A DNA stretch of 64,000 bases, taken from the NCBI GenBank assembly GCA_020186115.1, contig WSYJ01000134.1:248001-312000 (forward strand). The letters run 5' to 3'. Shown piece by piece: positions 20,153 through 29,365 of this stretch. A program made the position numbers and the translations under genes. Numbering within the stretch: the first letter of the stretch is position 1; each line of letters starts with the position of its first letter. This stretch comes from Histomonas meleagridis (Eukaryota; Parabasalia; Tritrichomonadida; Dientamoebidae). A model generated the notes under the pieces. It searched no databases, was not told where the DNA came from, and saw only the letters and a list, made by a program, of their open reading frames with translations.

Positions 20153-21604
20153 ATGAACTGTAGCTACAAAGGAAACAAAAAAAGCAAAAAACAAAAATTC
20201 TCTGAGTTATTACAAAAAGGTGATGAATCTGAAAATTGTAATAACTTACTACTTGAAAAAATTTCAGACATATTCAATCAAGTCCAAATATCAATACAAA
20301 ATCAAGATGAAGAAAGTTATGTAAATTTATGTCATGACTTGCACAACTCTCTCAAATACCAAGACGAAAAAATATTTCAGTATATTATCAGAAATAACTT
20401 TCACGAAATTATCCTCTCACAACTATTTGAAAATAAATCTATAAATGTGTTAATTGGCTCGGCTGAAGCACTAGCCAGCCTTCTATCATCTCCGTCTCCT
20501 ATATTCACTCAATTATTACTTCAAAATCAAGCTTTTCTTCAATTAATGAATGAGATTCTTCCTGATCCAGAAATTGTTCCCAACTTGAAGTCAATGCTTT
20601 TGGTTATATTTGGTTTGATGATATCTGATTTAACAAAATTAGGAATTAAATTTTCTAATGTTTTCCCTTCTGTTAGTATTGACTGTTTAGATGCTATCTA
20701 TAACATTTATGGAGGTAAGTGCGCTCAATCTTTAGTATTTGCATGTCAATCTATATATAAAAATTTGGATTATGACCAAAAACACATAATTATTTTTTTC
20801 CTAATGGACATTTATTCACGACCTGAATCATTTTATCTTGTTCCTTCTTACTTATTGAATTTACTTATTGACATTGTTGATAATTATTCAGATCATGCAT
20901 ATCAAATTTTAACAAAAAACAAGTTTCTTTTTAACACTGTGTTTCAAAAGTATCTAACCATTACCCTTCAAGCAGAACCCGAAAGAGTCGACAAGAAAAA
21001 CGAAAAAACATTAAAACTTTCAATGCGACTTATTAATAAATGCTACAAGAAGATACCTCGAATTCGTGAAGCAATTTGCATGAATTTACCTGTTGATAAT
21101 CTTGTAAATATTTTGTTCAATTCAAGACAAGAAAAAAACCAAATTTTGGCAATAAAATTGATAGAAATTAAAAATGACAGCATCCTCCCAGAAAAGTGGC
21201 TAATACACTACCTCGACGATAAGAAAATTGTAATTGTTTTGATCCACGTTTTCCAAGAAGGTTCTTATCGGATCAAAGTTGCTTCATTAGGTATTTTGAA
21301 GACGATCCTTTCACACTTAGATCCTACGCCAATTCCTCTTTTAGAAAATGATTTCATTTCATCTCTTTGTGATTTAATTGGTGATGATCAACCAAAATTG
21401 ACAAAACATATCATCGAATTTCTTTCAATTGCAGCAAACAAAGTTGCGATAGAAATGGTTCCAGAGCTTATGGAACTGTTTAATGAAGATTATCTACATG
21501 ATAAAATTGAAATGTATGCGCAATCGACTGAAAATGACGAAATTGCTAGCCTTGCAAATGAACTTCTCACAGATATACGAAGTTTGCAAGAATGTTTGGA
21601 ATAA
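20153..21604 (+). CDS. ARM/HEAT-type helical protein of unknown function
   Basis: This 483-residue protein is almost all amphipathic helices. It starts with a basic tail (NCSYKGNKKSKKQKFSELLQ), then shows ARM-like helix triplets, for example IGSAEALASLLSSPSPIF and SILPEKWLIHYLDDKKIV. The basic KKSKKQKF stretch at the N-terminus could be an importin-binding or nuclear signal. A similar-sized ARM-like protein lies at 44131-45624 in this window, and the two may belong to one family. The open frame begins with GTG at 20135; ATG 20153 is the first usable start. Family name not recognised. Confidence 0.7.
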   Translation: MNCSYKGNKKSKKQKFSELLQKGDESENCNNLLLEKISDIFNQVQISIQNQDEESYVNLCHDLHNSLKYQDEKIFQYIIRNNFHEIILSQLFENKSINVLIGSAEALASLLSSPSPIFTQLLLQNQAFLQLMNEILPDPEIVPNLKSMLLVIFGLMISDLTKLGIKFSNVFPSVSIDCLDAIYNIYGGKCAQSLVFACQSIYKNLDYDQKHIIIFFLMDIYSRPESFYLVPSYLLNLLIDIVDNYSDHAYQILTKNKFLFNTVFQKYLTITLQAEPERVDKKNEKTLKLSMRLINKCYKKIPRIREAICMNLPVDNLVNILFNSRQEKNQILAIKLIEIKNDSILPEKWLIHYLDDKKIVIVLIHVFQEGSYRIKVASLGILKTILSHLDPTPIPLLENDFISSLCDLIGDDQPKLTKHIIEFLSIAANKVAIEMVPELMELFNEDYLHDKIEMYAQSTENDEIASLANELLTDIRSLQECLE

Positions 21605-21792
21605 TGTATTTTTTGAACTTAATAAAATAAATCTATTCTAAAAGAAATTGTTTATCTATTTTTTATTTTATAAAATGTTATTCAAACAATTATTTCCCAA
21701 TATCAAAACTTTAATAAATAATTTAAATTATATAACCTGTTTCAAGAAAATGATAATGCTTTTTGAAATTACACAAAATTAAAATAGTTTTA

Positions 21793-22722
21793 TTAATCAG
21801 AAACATCATCATTTAATGTATCTTTCTCATAGTGTAACCCATCAATCGCAGGCTTCAAAGGCACAAAAGGGATTAACCAAAACAAAATATATTTCCTCGG
21901 TCCGAATATTTCTTCCCAATTATTCAAACAGCCTCTATTATAAAATCCCAATTTTCTATGTTTTATCTTATCTAGCGTGAGATCGTTTTTGGAGATTTGC
22001 ATTACTTGTGATACAAGTTGATTCAAAAACAAAAAGCAAAAGAAGCCAGAGGAGCCGAGATAAAAAATCTCTTCCAAAACTCTATAGCGATGAATTTTAA
22101 GAAGAGTCACAGAACAAACAGAAAGAAAAACTAAAAGAAGATAAACACCAAGATATAGTATGGAATTAAAGAAGTAACGGTGAGTATAAAGACCTATAAA
22201 TTGGTCAATATAACAACAATAATGATCACCACGAATAACAAAATATCCAACTCGTTGCGAAAAACAAACACGTGGATGTCTGGGAAGCGATCGGGCAAAG
22301 GAAATTTGTTCTTCATCAAGTGCTATACCACTTCGTAATTCATCAGTTGAAAATGAAACTTTGTTAGTAACTGGATAATAAAATGGTAAGTACCCAGGAT
22401 TTGTGATAACTGTTTTAAAGAGACTAAAAAGACCTAAAATAAATGTGATTAAAACAGGATATAAATACCAATGATAATTTGGAGAAAAATAAATAAAAGC
22501 ATGTTGATACCAGAGATAATACGAAAAAGTTAACAAAAAATAAAGTGGGAATGTTGGAAAAATGGTAAGAACAATATGTTTAAAACGTGGTATACGATCG
22601 TAATCTGCATGCCATATGTTTTTAGAAATACTCTTCCATTTTGTAAGGTGAGGAACACCTTTTTCTTGAAGATTATTTGCAAGAAATGGCTCTGTTTCTT
22701 GGTGGTCTGTTTGTTCCTCCAT
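21793..22722 (-). CDS. DHHC-family palmitoyltransferase-like membrane protein with DHYC motif
   Basis: This 309-residue protein has four predicted membrane segments (about residues 52-72, 84-104, 187-209 and 219-239). A conserved NPG (108-110) follows the second, like the DPG motif. A cytosolic loop carries IRGDHYCCYIDQFIGLYTHR, with the DHYC tetrad at 166-169. In the family the tetrad cysteine is acylated and passes palmitate to proteins. DHYC instead of DHHC occurs in active enzymes such as yeast Akr1. The zinc-binding cysteines before the tetrad are almost all missing here: the segment RHPRVCFSQRVGYFVIRG has only one. It could be a divergent active enzyme or an inactive member. The true ATG is 22722; the frame extends upstream only through a TTG. 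Confidence 0.8.
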   Translation of the reverse strand: MEEQTDHQETEPFLANNLQEKGVPHLTKWKSISKNIWHADYDRIPRFKHIVLTIFPTFPLYFLLTFSYYLWYQHAFIYFSPNYHWYLYPVLITFILGLFSLFKTVITNPGYLPFYYPVTNKVSFSTDELRSGIALDEEQISFARSLPRHPRVCFSQRVGYFVIRGDHYCCYIDQFIGLYTHRYFFNSILYLGVYLLLVFLSVCSVTLLKIHRYRVLEEIFYLGSSGFFCFLFLNQLVSQVMQISKNDLTLDKIKHRKLGFYNRGCLNNWEEIFGPRKYILFWLIPFVPLKPAIDGLHYEKDTLNDDVSD

Positions 22723-22899
22723 TTGGAAGAAACGATATATGTAAACGTATGAAAATCGCAAAGCTTCAAAATTAGAAAAACAGACATGATAGCTTACTGA
22801 ATAATGATTAAGCCCATCAAGAATTGGAAATATTAAAAAGAAATATTTTCAATGCTAAAATTGATTTGTCAAGATATTAAAAATAAATACTTATTTATT

Positions 22900-23337
22900 T
22901 CAGTTGTCTTGGTTACTGCGATTTTGATAATGATTTCCATTTTTGTTATATCCACCACGGCCTCTTCTTTGTTCATTATATCCACCACGACCTCTCATTT
23001 GATGACCACCGCCTCTCGCTTGATAACCACCACCGCGACCTCGATGCCCGTAATCAGAAGAACGTTCTTTGTCAGGTTTAGGTGTTCTTCTTCTTTCTTT
23101 AACATATTGGGTAACATCATTTGGCATCAATAGATACTTTACGTTCTGACCTTTGATCATTGCCTTTGACAACGTGATTTCTTTTTGGTCAATTATTTGA
23201 AGTTTAGATACAGATGAAAGATAAAGATTCATATGGTTATCACAATTTATGAGAACTCCTGTATAAAGATCCCCGTTCTTTGTTCCCACTTGGACGAGAT
23301 TATTTAGAGAAGCCTTTAAGTAATCTATTGGAAACAT
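22900..23337 (-). CDS. LSM4: U6 snRNA-associated Sm-like protein LSm4
   Basis: This 145-residue protein has an Sm fold at residues 1-75: NLVQVGTKNGDLYTGVL is Sm1, with CDNHMNLYL completing it, and IKGQNVKYLLMPND is Sm2. A glycine/arginine-rich tail follows (RGRGGGYQARGGGHQMRGRG), as in LSm4 of other eukaryotes. LSm4 is part of the LSm2-8 ring that binds the U6 snRNA 3' end and the LSm1-7 ring that acts in mRNA decay. The ATG at 23337 gives the normal LSm4 N-terminus. Two M3-like boxes lie 43-68 bp upstream. Confidence 0.93.
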   Translation of the reverse strand: MFPIDYLKASLNNLVQVGTKNGDLYTGVLINCDNHMNLYLSSVSKLQIIDQKEITLSKAMIKGQNVKYLLMPNDVTQYVKERRRTPKPDKERSSDYGHRGRGGGYQARGGGHQMRGRGGYNEQRRGRGGYNKNGNHYQNRSNQDN

Positions 23338-23379
23338 TTAAATTTAAATTTGCGCCATTCGAACAAACATAGCCAAATC

Positions 23380-23405
23380 AAACGGTCGTGAAATACTTAA
23401 CGGTC
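23380..23405 (-). promoter_or_regulatory. Two M3-like promoter boxes upstream of LSM4
   Basis: On the minus strand GACCGTTT (23380-23387) and GACCGTTA (23398-23405) both fit the M3 pattern described for T. vaginalis core promoters, DRCSGYTD, bound by a Myb protein. They lie 43 to 68 bp before the LSM4 ATG. Confidence 0.5.
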
Positions 23406-23484
23406 TCCTTTCAATTCAAACTCAAAAAAAAACGTTAATTTAAAAAACATTCTTTCTGAATAAAACGCAAATATTTATTGCTAT

Positions 23485-24054
23485 TTATGCATTAAATTCG
23501 TTTGATGGGTACATTTCAAATGGATATTTCCCATCAGAATTTTTTTGTGATTTTGTGGAACAATCTGTATTAGTTTCAAGCCAATTAACAAGATCTTTTC
23601 GGTTTTCATAACATGCCAAGTGGATCGGTAGATTTCCTTCATTATCCGTATAATCAAAAGGTGCATCATTTTCCTTTAACATTTGTAATAATTCAATTGA
23701 ACATTTTGGATTGCATATAGCTCTATGAATTGGTGTTGATCCAACAATATCTTTTTTCCAACTTACTATTCCATTTTGAAGAAACAAATCAATGACTTGA
23801 GTGTGACATTTTGATACAGCATAAAAAAATGCATTCCGTTTTTCCTTTGTTTCTAAATTAGCCTTTGCCCCAGCTTGAAGAAGAGCATCTGCAATTTGAG
23901 CAAAACCAGCTGAAGCAGCTGTGATCAAAGGAGTCCAACCATTTTCATCTGCTTGATTCACATCATCACCCATCGCAATTCGTTCATTTACTTCTTTGAG
24001 ATCTCCTTTCATTACAGCCCAATGTAAAGGTGTTCTTTCGTCTGTTTCTCCCAT
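23485..24054 (-). CDS. Gankyrin/Nas6-like ankyrin-repeat protein
   Basis: This 189-residue protein is made of about five ankyrin repeats with canonical signatures (TPLHWAVMKGDL, then ENGWTPLITAASAGFAQI, STPIHRAI and NEGNLPIHLACYENRKDL). Its length and order of repeat signatures, with AASAG in the second repeat, STPIHRA in the fourth and GNLPIHLACYE in the fifth, resemble gankyrin (PSMD10, yeast Nas6), a chaperone that assembles the proteasome base by binding Rpt3. Ankyrin proteins are easily confused, so I give no symbol. It is unrelated in style to the split ankyrin cassettes elsewhere in the window. Confidence 0.75.
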   Translation of the reverse strand: MGETDERTPLHWAVMKGDLKEVNERIAMGDDVNQADENGWTPLITAASAGFAQIADALLQAGAKANLETKEKRNAFFYAVSKCHTQVIDLFLQNGIVSWKKDIVGSTPIHRAICNPKCSIELLQMLKENDAPFDYTDNEGNLPIHLACYENRKDLVNWLETNTDCSTKSQKNSDGKYPFEMYPSNEFNA

Positions 24055-24151
24055 TTTTAAAATATTAATTTAAAATTGGTCGGAGAAATGTGATGTGAAA
24101 TTATGATGAAATGTGTAAAAAAAAAATTCATTTTTATCGATATAATGAAAG

Positions 24152-24700
24152 TTAAATTTCTTCTCTTGGATCTGGTGCTTTGCCCTCTCTTAGTACGTTT
24201 GGATCAAGCCCTTCTGCTTCCATGTTCTTGGCAAGTGACATTATTGGAACACCAATGTCCTTAAGCCTGAACCAACGTGCATAAAGTGGATCATTCCTTG
24301 GTGAATAAGGAGCATTTTCTTCTGCATTAGGTGTGGATTCTGTTTGTGTTTCTTCACCTTGTGGAGCTTCGCCTTCTGTTTGAGGTGGTGGAGGTGCAGG
24401 TGGAGGTGGTGTTCCACTTTCAGCTTGAGGTTCTTCTTGTGGAACAGGAGGTGCAGCTGGTTCAATTCTTTGTCCTGGTGTGAAATTGAGGTCTTCTACG
24501 GATTGGAGTTTCTTTTCTAAAATAGCTGTGAGGATTTCTACGTTGTTAATTCTTTCTGAAACTTCTAAAAGTTTCAAATCACAAATATTGGAAAACCTAT
24601 TTAAAAAATCAACCGTCCTTTCGGCAAACTGATTGACACTTGCTATTATACGAGCATGCCCAATGGAATCAGCGTTTGAATAGTCAATTGGATCGTCCAT
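24152..24700 (-). CDS. WASHC3: WASH complex subunit 3 (CCDC53)
   Basis: This 182-residue protein has the two conserved blocks of WASHC3. A coiled-coil helix comes first (VDFLNRFSNICDLKLLEVSE, residues 30-49). A Pro/Glu-rich linker (about 75-130) follows, and the C-terminal block is NDPLYARWFRLKDIGVPIMS with EGLDP at 163-167. The subunit belongs to the pentameric WASH complex that activates Arp2/3 on endosomes and drives retrieval of cargo. Its presence implies the organism keeps WASH. The ATG is 24700, with two M3-like boxes just upstream. Confidence 0.88.
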   Translation of the reverse strand: MDDPIDYSNADSIGHARIIASVNQFAERTVDFLNRFSNICDLKLLEVSERINNVEILTAILEKKLQSVEDLNFTPGQRIEPAAPPVPQEEPQAESGTPPPPAPPPPQTEGEAPQGEETQTESTPNAEENAPYSPRNDPLYARWFRLKDIGVPIMSLAKNMEAEGLDPNVLREGKAPDPREEI

Positions 24701-24716
24701 TTTGCCTAGAATAATA

Positions 24717-24748
24717 AAACCGCTTTCTTAACCAATGAAATAACCGTC
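24717..24748 (-). promoter_or_regulatory. Two M3-like promoter boxes upstream of WASHC3
   Basis: On the minus strand AGCGGTTT (24717-24724) and GACGGTTA (24741-24748) fit the DRCSGYTD M3 pattern, 17 to 48 bp before the ATG. Confidence 0.5.
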
Positions 24749-24830
24749 GCATTGTTTCGAAGACCGTTTATTAAAAAAAAAATCGAATTCTAATTTAAAA
24801 CATTCTATTTATTAACAGTAACATATGTTT

Positions 24831-25782
24831 TTACTTCTTATTTAACTTTTGCTTTAATAAATCCACTATTTGTTGATTATCTGTAATTTCAAAATTTTCA
24901 TCAATTTCAATTTCTTTTTGTTCAATAAGTAATTTAACAATATCTATGTATTTACCTTTACAGGCCTTATATAATGCTGAATGAATTTTTTTGAAGAAAT
25001 CCCTTTAATTATTTTAAAACTTCAAATAAAACATGTGAATACATAACAATATCAAAAAACATTTTTAGCGTTTATATCTATTCCTTCTTTTTGAAGAAGT
25101 AATTGAACAACTTCTTTTTTACCATTTCGTGCTGCGAGTATTAAAGCAGTATTAAATTAATTAAATAAATTCCAAAAAGTTATCAAAATAAACTTGAATA
25201 TAAATTAACAAATGTTTTTTGCATTTATATCGATTTTTTCTTGATTAAGAAGAATTTTTACTATATCAACATGACCATATTGTGCTGCGACCATCAAAGG
25301 AGAATGAATTTGACTTAACAAACACCAAATTAAAAATCAAAATATGAAATATAAAAAATAATCATTATGAATAATAATATTAATATTTGAAAGATTAATA
25401 TCAGTTCCTGGCTTTTGAACAAGTGATAAAACAATATCTAAATTCCTATTTTTACATGAATGCATTAATGGAGTCCAAAATAATTTAAATAAATTCCAAA
25501 TGATATATATTAACCCAAAATAATTTTAAAATACATTATATAAAACATAAAAAACATCTCTTACGTTTACATCAATGTTATCTTGTTCAAGAAGAAATTT
25601 GACAAGTTCTGTGTGACTTTTTTCACATGCAAACATAAGTGCTGTTTGAAACTATTTAAAGAAATTCTTAAAAATGAGAATTTGACGCAAAAATACTTAT
25701 AAAAAAATATCTTTTGAATTTATTTCAATGCAATTTTCTAAAAGGAATTTAACAATTTCTACTTTACCATATTTTGATGCAG
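24831..25782 (-). repeat. Array of six split ankyrin cassettes with spacers of 66-84 nt (3' part of DUF3447 gene 2)
   Basis: On the minus strand ankyrin units start near 25786 and at 25645, 25474, 25303, 25150 and 24980. The first reads VAASKYGKVEIVKFLLEN and the fifth TALILAARNGKKEVVQLLLQ. The spacers measured from the AK position to the TxL start are 66, 84, 84, 66 and 83 nt, so the frame relation between units is not constant. Every spacer contains a stop in the incoming frame. The last unit is longer and ends in a natural stop (LLKQKLNKK, TAA at 24831-24833). All units are open. The units are more diverged than in the other two loci, so the array is older. Confidence 0.75.
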
Positions 25783-26970
25783 CTACGAATATTTTCCAAA
25801 CATAAAAAAATCTAAAAAAATATTTTCAAAATCTAAATCATTTTCTTCTTTCTTTAGAATTGGCTCAATAATTTTTACGTTTTCCATCCTTTCATACCCT
25901 AAAAAATGCTTTATAAGGAAAATATTTCCAACCATTGCTGATTTTTCAAGAATGAAATCATTTATTTCTATTCCTTCTTCTTCTAAAAACAAGAAAATGG
26001 AAAAATCACAATATTCGATACAACTCATTAATAAATCTGTATAATCTTCAATTTTAATGATTTTGTTTTCATAAATATAATGAAAGATATCATTTCGATG
26101 ATATTCAATAGAGACTTCATATGCTTTTTCAAATGCTGCCTGATTTTGTATACATAAATGAAATATTTCGAGATTGCCGCCTGCAATTGCAAATTTTCCT
26201 GTGTTTTTGATGTTTGAGCCGTTCATTAACAAAAACTTAAAACATTTAACTGCAGAAAAAAATGCTGCATAATCAATTAACGAAACATTGTTTTTGTTAA
26301 CAAATGTATATCTTTCATAAAGTGATGGTGCAATTGTTTGGTTAAAATTAAAATTTGTTTGTGCAGATATTTTTTGAAGTTTCTCGATTTCATCATTTCG
26401 AATTATTTTCGCAAGTTCATTTGGATTAACTCCTTCTTTAATTAATTTCTTATGAAGTTCCCAATCATTCTTTGATAGCTCTTCAAAATTAGAATTAAAA
26501 TCTTTACTAAATTTAATGAGTTTTAAATTTTCAATTTGTTTTTTGGGATTTAAATGAGAAAAATATAATGTTCTTTTAGTTTTAATGAAACTTGTATCAA
26601 TTAATTCTTTCTCAAGCATTTTTTCAAGTAAATAATTTGATTCATCTGAATTTAAGTTATGAATATATTTGCAAAAATTTCCAAATAATTTTGTATTACT
26701 TTTTAGAACTTCTTCTTCTTTCATATCAATAGCTATTAAAAAATTAAAATATATATTCGGATCTCCCATTCGAGAAACAAAAGAAGAATATATCATCCTA
26801 ATTAATAACAAATTAAATGATAATGGAAAATTTATATCAAAAAAATCCATTGTTGCTTGAACTGATGCTGTAATTGTATTCAGATTTAAATTGATTATTA
26901 TTTCCTCTAATTTTTGTAAGATATGGAGATAAGGCTTAGGACGTAGAAAAAAATTTTCCAAAGCAGACAT
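25783..26970 (-). CDS. DUF3447 / ankyrin-repeat protein, main ORF (locus 2)
   Basis: This 395-residue ORF has the same layout as locus 1: an N-terminal helical region, ELSKNDWELHKKLIKEGVNP, then the DUF3447 core (LIDYAAFFSAVKCFKFLLMN, KFAIAGGNLEIFHLCIQN, VSIEYHRNDIFHYIYENK). It ends with DLDFENIFLDFFMFGKYS. In the frame used by the first cassette, the DNA just before that stop already reads VAAS, so the ORF overlaps the first split ankyrin. ATG 26970 was chosen because the frame upstream reaches only a TTG at 27000. Function unknown beyond likely protein binding. Confidence 0.8.
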   Translation of the reverse strand: MSALENFFLRPKPYLHILQKLEEIIINLNLNTITASVQATMDFFDINFPLSFNLLLIRMIYSSFVSRMGDPNIYFNFLIAIDMKEEEVLKSNTKLFGNFCKYIHNLNSDESNYLLEKMLEKELIDTSFIKTKRTLYFSHLNPKKQIENLKLIKFSKDFNSNFEELSKNDWELHKKLIKEGVNPNELAKIIRNDEIEKLQKISAQTNFNFNQTIAPSLYERYTFVNKNNVSLIDYAAFFSAVKCFKFLLMNGSNIKNTGKFAIAGGNLEIFHLCIQNQAAFEKAYEVSIEYHRNDIFHYIYENKIIKIEDYTDLLMSCIEYCDFSIFLFLEEEGIEINDFILEKSAMVGNIFLIKHFLGYERMENVKIIEPILKKEENDLDFENIFLDFFMFGKYS

Positions 26971-27000
26971 TTCTTCAAAAGCGGTATCAAAAACTGACAA

Positions 27001-27362
27001 AATTAATTTTATTTAGCTTTTAAAGCAAAAAAACTTATAATTTGAACTTACTGAACCATAACATAAGTTTATAAATTTCTAATTGTTATGTAAAAAAACA
27101 TTTTTATAATTTAATTAGTATTTGCATTTTGCATTATATAAGGAATAATAAACTATGAAAATATGAGGGGAAAAAATATAATATTAATGAGGTTATTTTA
27201 TAAATATGAAAGACACAAAATTTTTGTATTGATTATCATTAAAATTTCTTTTTTATTCGAATATATCAAAAATATTGATGGAAAAAAGAAAAAAAGTCAG
27301 AAAAATTTATTTAAGCAACAAAATATTGAATAATAGATATTAATAATTTATTATCTTTATTA
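27001..27362. other. Intergenic, nothing recognised
   Basis: AT-rich gap between two convergently flanked minus-strand genes. It must hold the promoter of the DUF3447 gene. No clear Inr or M3 box was found. Confidence 0.5.
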
Positions 27363-27842
27363 TTATTGTTCTGTTTCTTTCTCTAAATAATATTTTGCAA
27401 CAACACTTGGTGTTTCCATAAGTTTTTGCAAATCAATTTTAGTAATCATACCTTTCTGATAACAAACATATGCGCAACCTTCATTAATATCAATATGATC
27501 TACGTAAAGCGGACAATATCCAGGAGGAGTGATTGATCCGTCGTCGCTTGTCTGTAGAAGTGATGGAAATTGTCGAAATGATTTTGTCCAAATATCGATA
27601 AGATTTGGATTAAACTGAAAATCAAATGTGAAAGATGGATCTGTTTGTGATGAAGAATCAACAAGTTGTGTTTCTCCATTTGTCCAATAACTCATAATTT
27701 GATTTGAATTTTCTGGTATATCAAGTAAAGAGCCTTTAACCCAAACACATTTTTTATTTGACATTTGAACTCTATATAAAATTTCATCATCCTCCTCTAT
27801 AATTCGATGAGATAAAATATGGAAAACATGTTCATCTTCCAT
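27363..27842 (-). CDS. HP1-like protein with chromo and possible chromoshadow domain
   Basis: This 159-residue protein has a chromodomain-like start: VFHILSHRIIEEDDEILYRV, then CVWVKGSLLDIPE, then IMSYW, matching the pattern of a chromodomain strand set and final helix. The C-terminal 50 residues (GCAYVCYQKGMITKIDLQKL, then PSVVAKYYLEK) resemble a chromoshadow domain, whose usual end is a P-x-V-I-x-F-Y-E-x-x-L helix. That order is typical of HP1 proteins, which bind methylated histone H3 and form heterochromatin. Aromatic cage residues are only partly visible, so the call is tentative. It is divergently arranged with the next gene across 90 bp. Confidence 0.5.
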   Translation of the reverse strand: MEDEHVFHILSHRIIEEDDEILYRVQMSNKKCVWVKGSLLDIPENSNQIMSYWTNGETQLVDSSSQTDPSFTFDFQFNPNLIDIWTKSFRQFPSLLQTSDDGSITPPGYCPLYVDHIDINEGCAYVCYQKGMITKIDLQKLMETPSVVAKYYLEKETEQ

Positions 27843-27932
27843 TTTTTAAAAAGATAATGCAAACAAAGATAGTCAAATATATTTTGAAGTGACATAAATT
27901 ATTGAAAGGAATTAATTGACATAACACAAAAA

Positions 27933-29162
27933 ATGGCTGAAGAAGCAGTTTCTTATGTAATTGAGAAACTCTTAAGACCTATTGGAATTGATCTTTCGCC
28001 AAAAGTTTTTTATGAAGCTTCTCTAAATAATGATGAATATGTTAATGAAATGAAGACTTCATTATACACTTTTCTTGCACATTTATTCATTGCTAATCGA
28101 CAAGATGCAAAAAACTGGATAAGGAAATGTACAATCCCTCAAGCCGAAGAAGTTTTAAGACTTTATGGGTTTGATCCATTTTTATTTGATCTTGAAAATT
28201 CATCACAACATTTATTAGTTACAATTTGTTGGCTTATATGGCGTTCAGATCTCTTTCAAAAATTATATGATCCATTAATTCCACAAAATGATGTATATCT
28301 TCCACCATATGGAATTTTCTGTAATGATGGTGAAGAAATTCAACAAAAACCTTTACGTTCTCCACCCAGTAATCCAGATGAATTAACACTTGGAATTCAA
28401 CGTTTAATTGGGAAAATATCATATCAATTACAAGTTCTTAGTGATTTAGAAATGACTCGTGAAACACTTCATTGGAAGATCCGCTCTATTGATCCCGACA
28501 CTTCACTTTATGCTCTTAGTCTCAAAGCTAAACCAAGTATATTAAATGCTCATACTGAAGCCTTACGAAAAGCCATTCAAAACTCTGACAAAATCAAAGA
28601 GATTGCACGTATTGAACAACTTTTTTGGCGTTGGGCCTTTTCTGTTGTTGATAATTTAATTGTTGAAAGTGATCGATTTGATGAAACTCGATCAATTCCA
28701 ATTGATTGGTATCCTCCATTTACTACTTCTCCATATACTCGCCATAACAAAGGAGTAGATGATCTACAATTCGCGATGAACGAAATGAAACAGAAGCTGC
28801 AAAAGTGCCGCGTCAAATTTGGAAACAAAAAAATTAACGAAAAACAAAGCGGACTCAATGGAAGACAAATCGATCTAATTAAAAGAGAAATTGATGACCT
28901 GATGGAGAAGCTTGAGAGAACAGAAGAAGTAAAGGAAGAAGTTCAAGAAGAAAAATCCATAAATTTAATTCCGGAACTTCCTTTCAAAGAATTTAGTGAT
29001 ACAAAGCTACAAAGAATTATTGCAAAGTCACAACAAAAGAGTGCTGATATTGCAAAAAAAGCATGTCCCGAAATAGCATCTATTGTCAATGAGATATGTA
29101 CAGAACTTAACTTGCAACCACACGGATGGAAATGCGACAACAGTCCAAAAGTCAAAGAATGA
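27933..29162 (+). CDS. TEDC1-like (DUF4509-type) protein
   Basis: This 409-residue protein resembles the tubulin epsilon and delta complex subunit TEDC1. An N-terminal helical part has LYGFDPFLFDLENSSQHLLV followed by TICWLIWRSDLF, where TEDC1 has a GYxxxxF...S-x-ELLLALSWLL block. Then comes GIQRLIGKISYQLQVLSDLE with HWKIRSID, matching the region before its coiled coil. The C-terminal ~130 residues are charged coiled coil. TEDC1/2 act with delta- and epsilon-tubulin in building triplet centrioles and basal bodies, which fits a four-to-five-flagellum protist. The assignment rests on pattern memory of one family. Confidence 0.5.
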   Translation: MAEEAVSYVIEKLLRPIGIDLSPKVFYEASLNNDEYVNEMKTSLYTFLAHLFIANRQDAKNWIRKCTIPQAEEVLRLYGFDPFLFDLENSSQHLLVTICWLIWRSDLFQKLYDPLIPQNDVYLPPYGIFCNDGEEIQQKPLRSPPSNPDELTLGIQRLIGKISYQLQVLSDLEMTRETLHWKIRSIDPDTSLYALSLKAKPSILNAHTEALRKAIQNSDKIKEIARIEQLFWRWAFSVVDNLIVESDRFDETRSIPIDWYPPFTTSPYTRHNKGVDDLQFAMNEMKQKLQKCRVKFGNKKINEKQSGLNGRQIDLIKREIDDLMEKLERTEEVKEEVQEEKSINLIPELPFKEFSDTKLQRIIAKSQQKSADIAKKACPEIASIVNEICTELNLQPHGWKCDNSPKVKE

Positions 29163-29365
29163 AAAACATTTCATCGAAATTTGTGTGTAAAAACTTTCTA
29201 ATTATTTTCAAATATATTTACAATACGAATTTATGGGAAAAATAACATTTAAGCAGCAATAACAAATCTTATGAAATCAAATACTAAAAGAGACATCCTC
29301 AAAATAATATAAGAAAAATAATATTTTTCGATAATCTGTAAGCATAATAAATATAATGAAAATAG

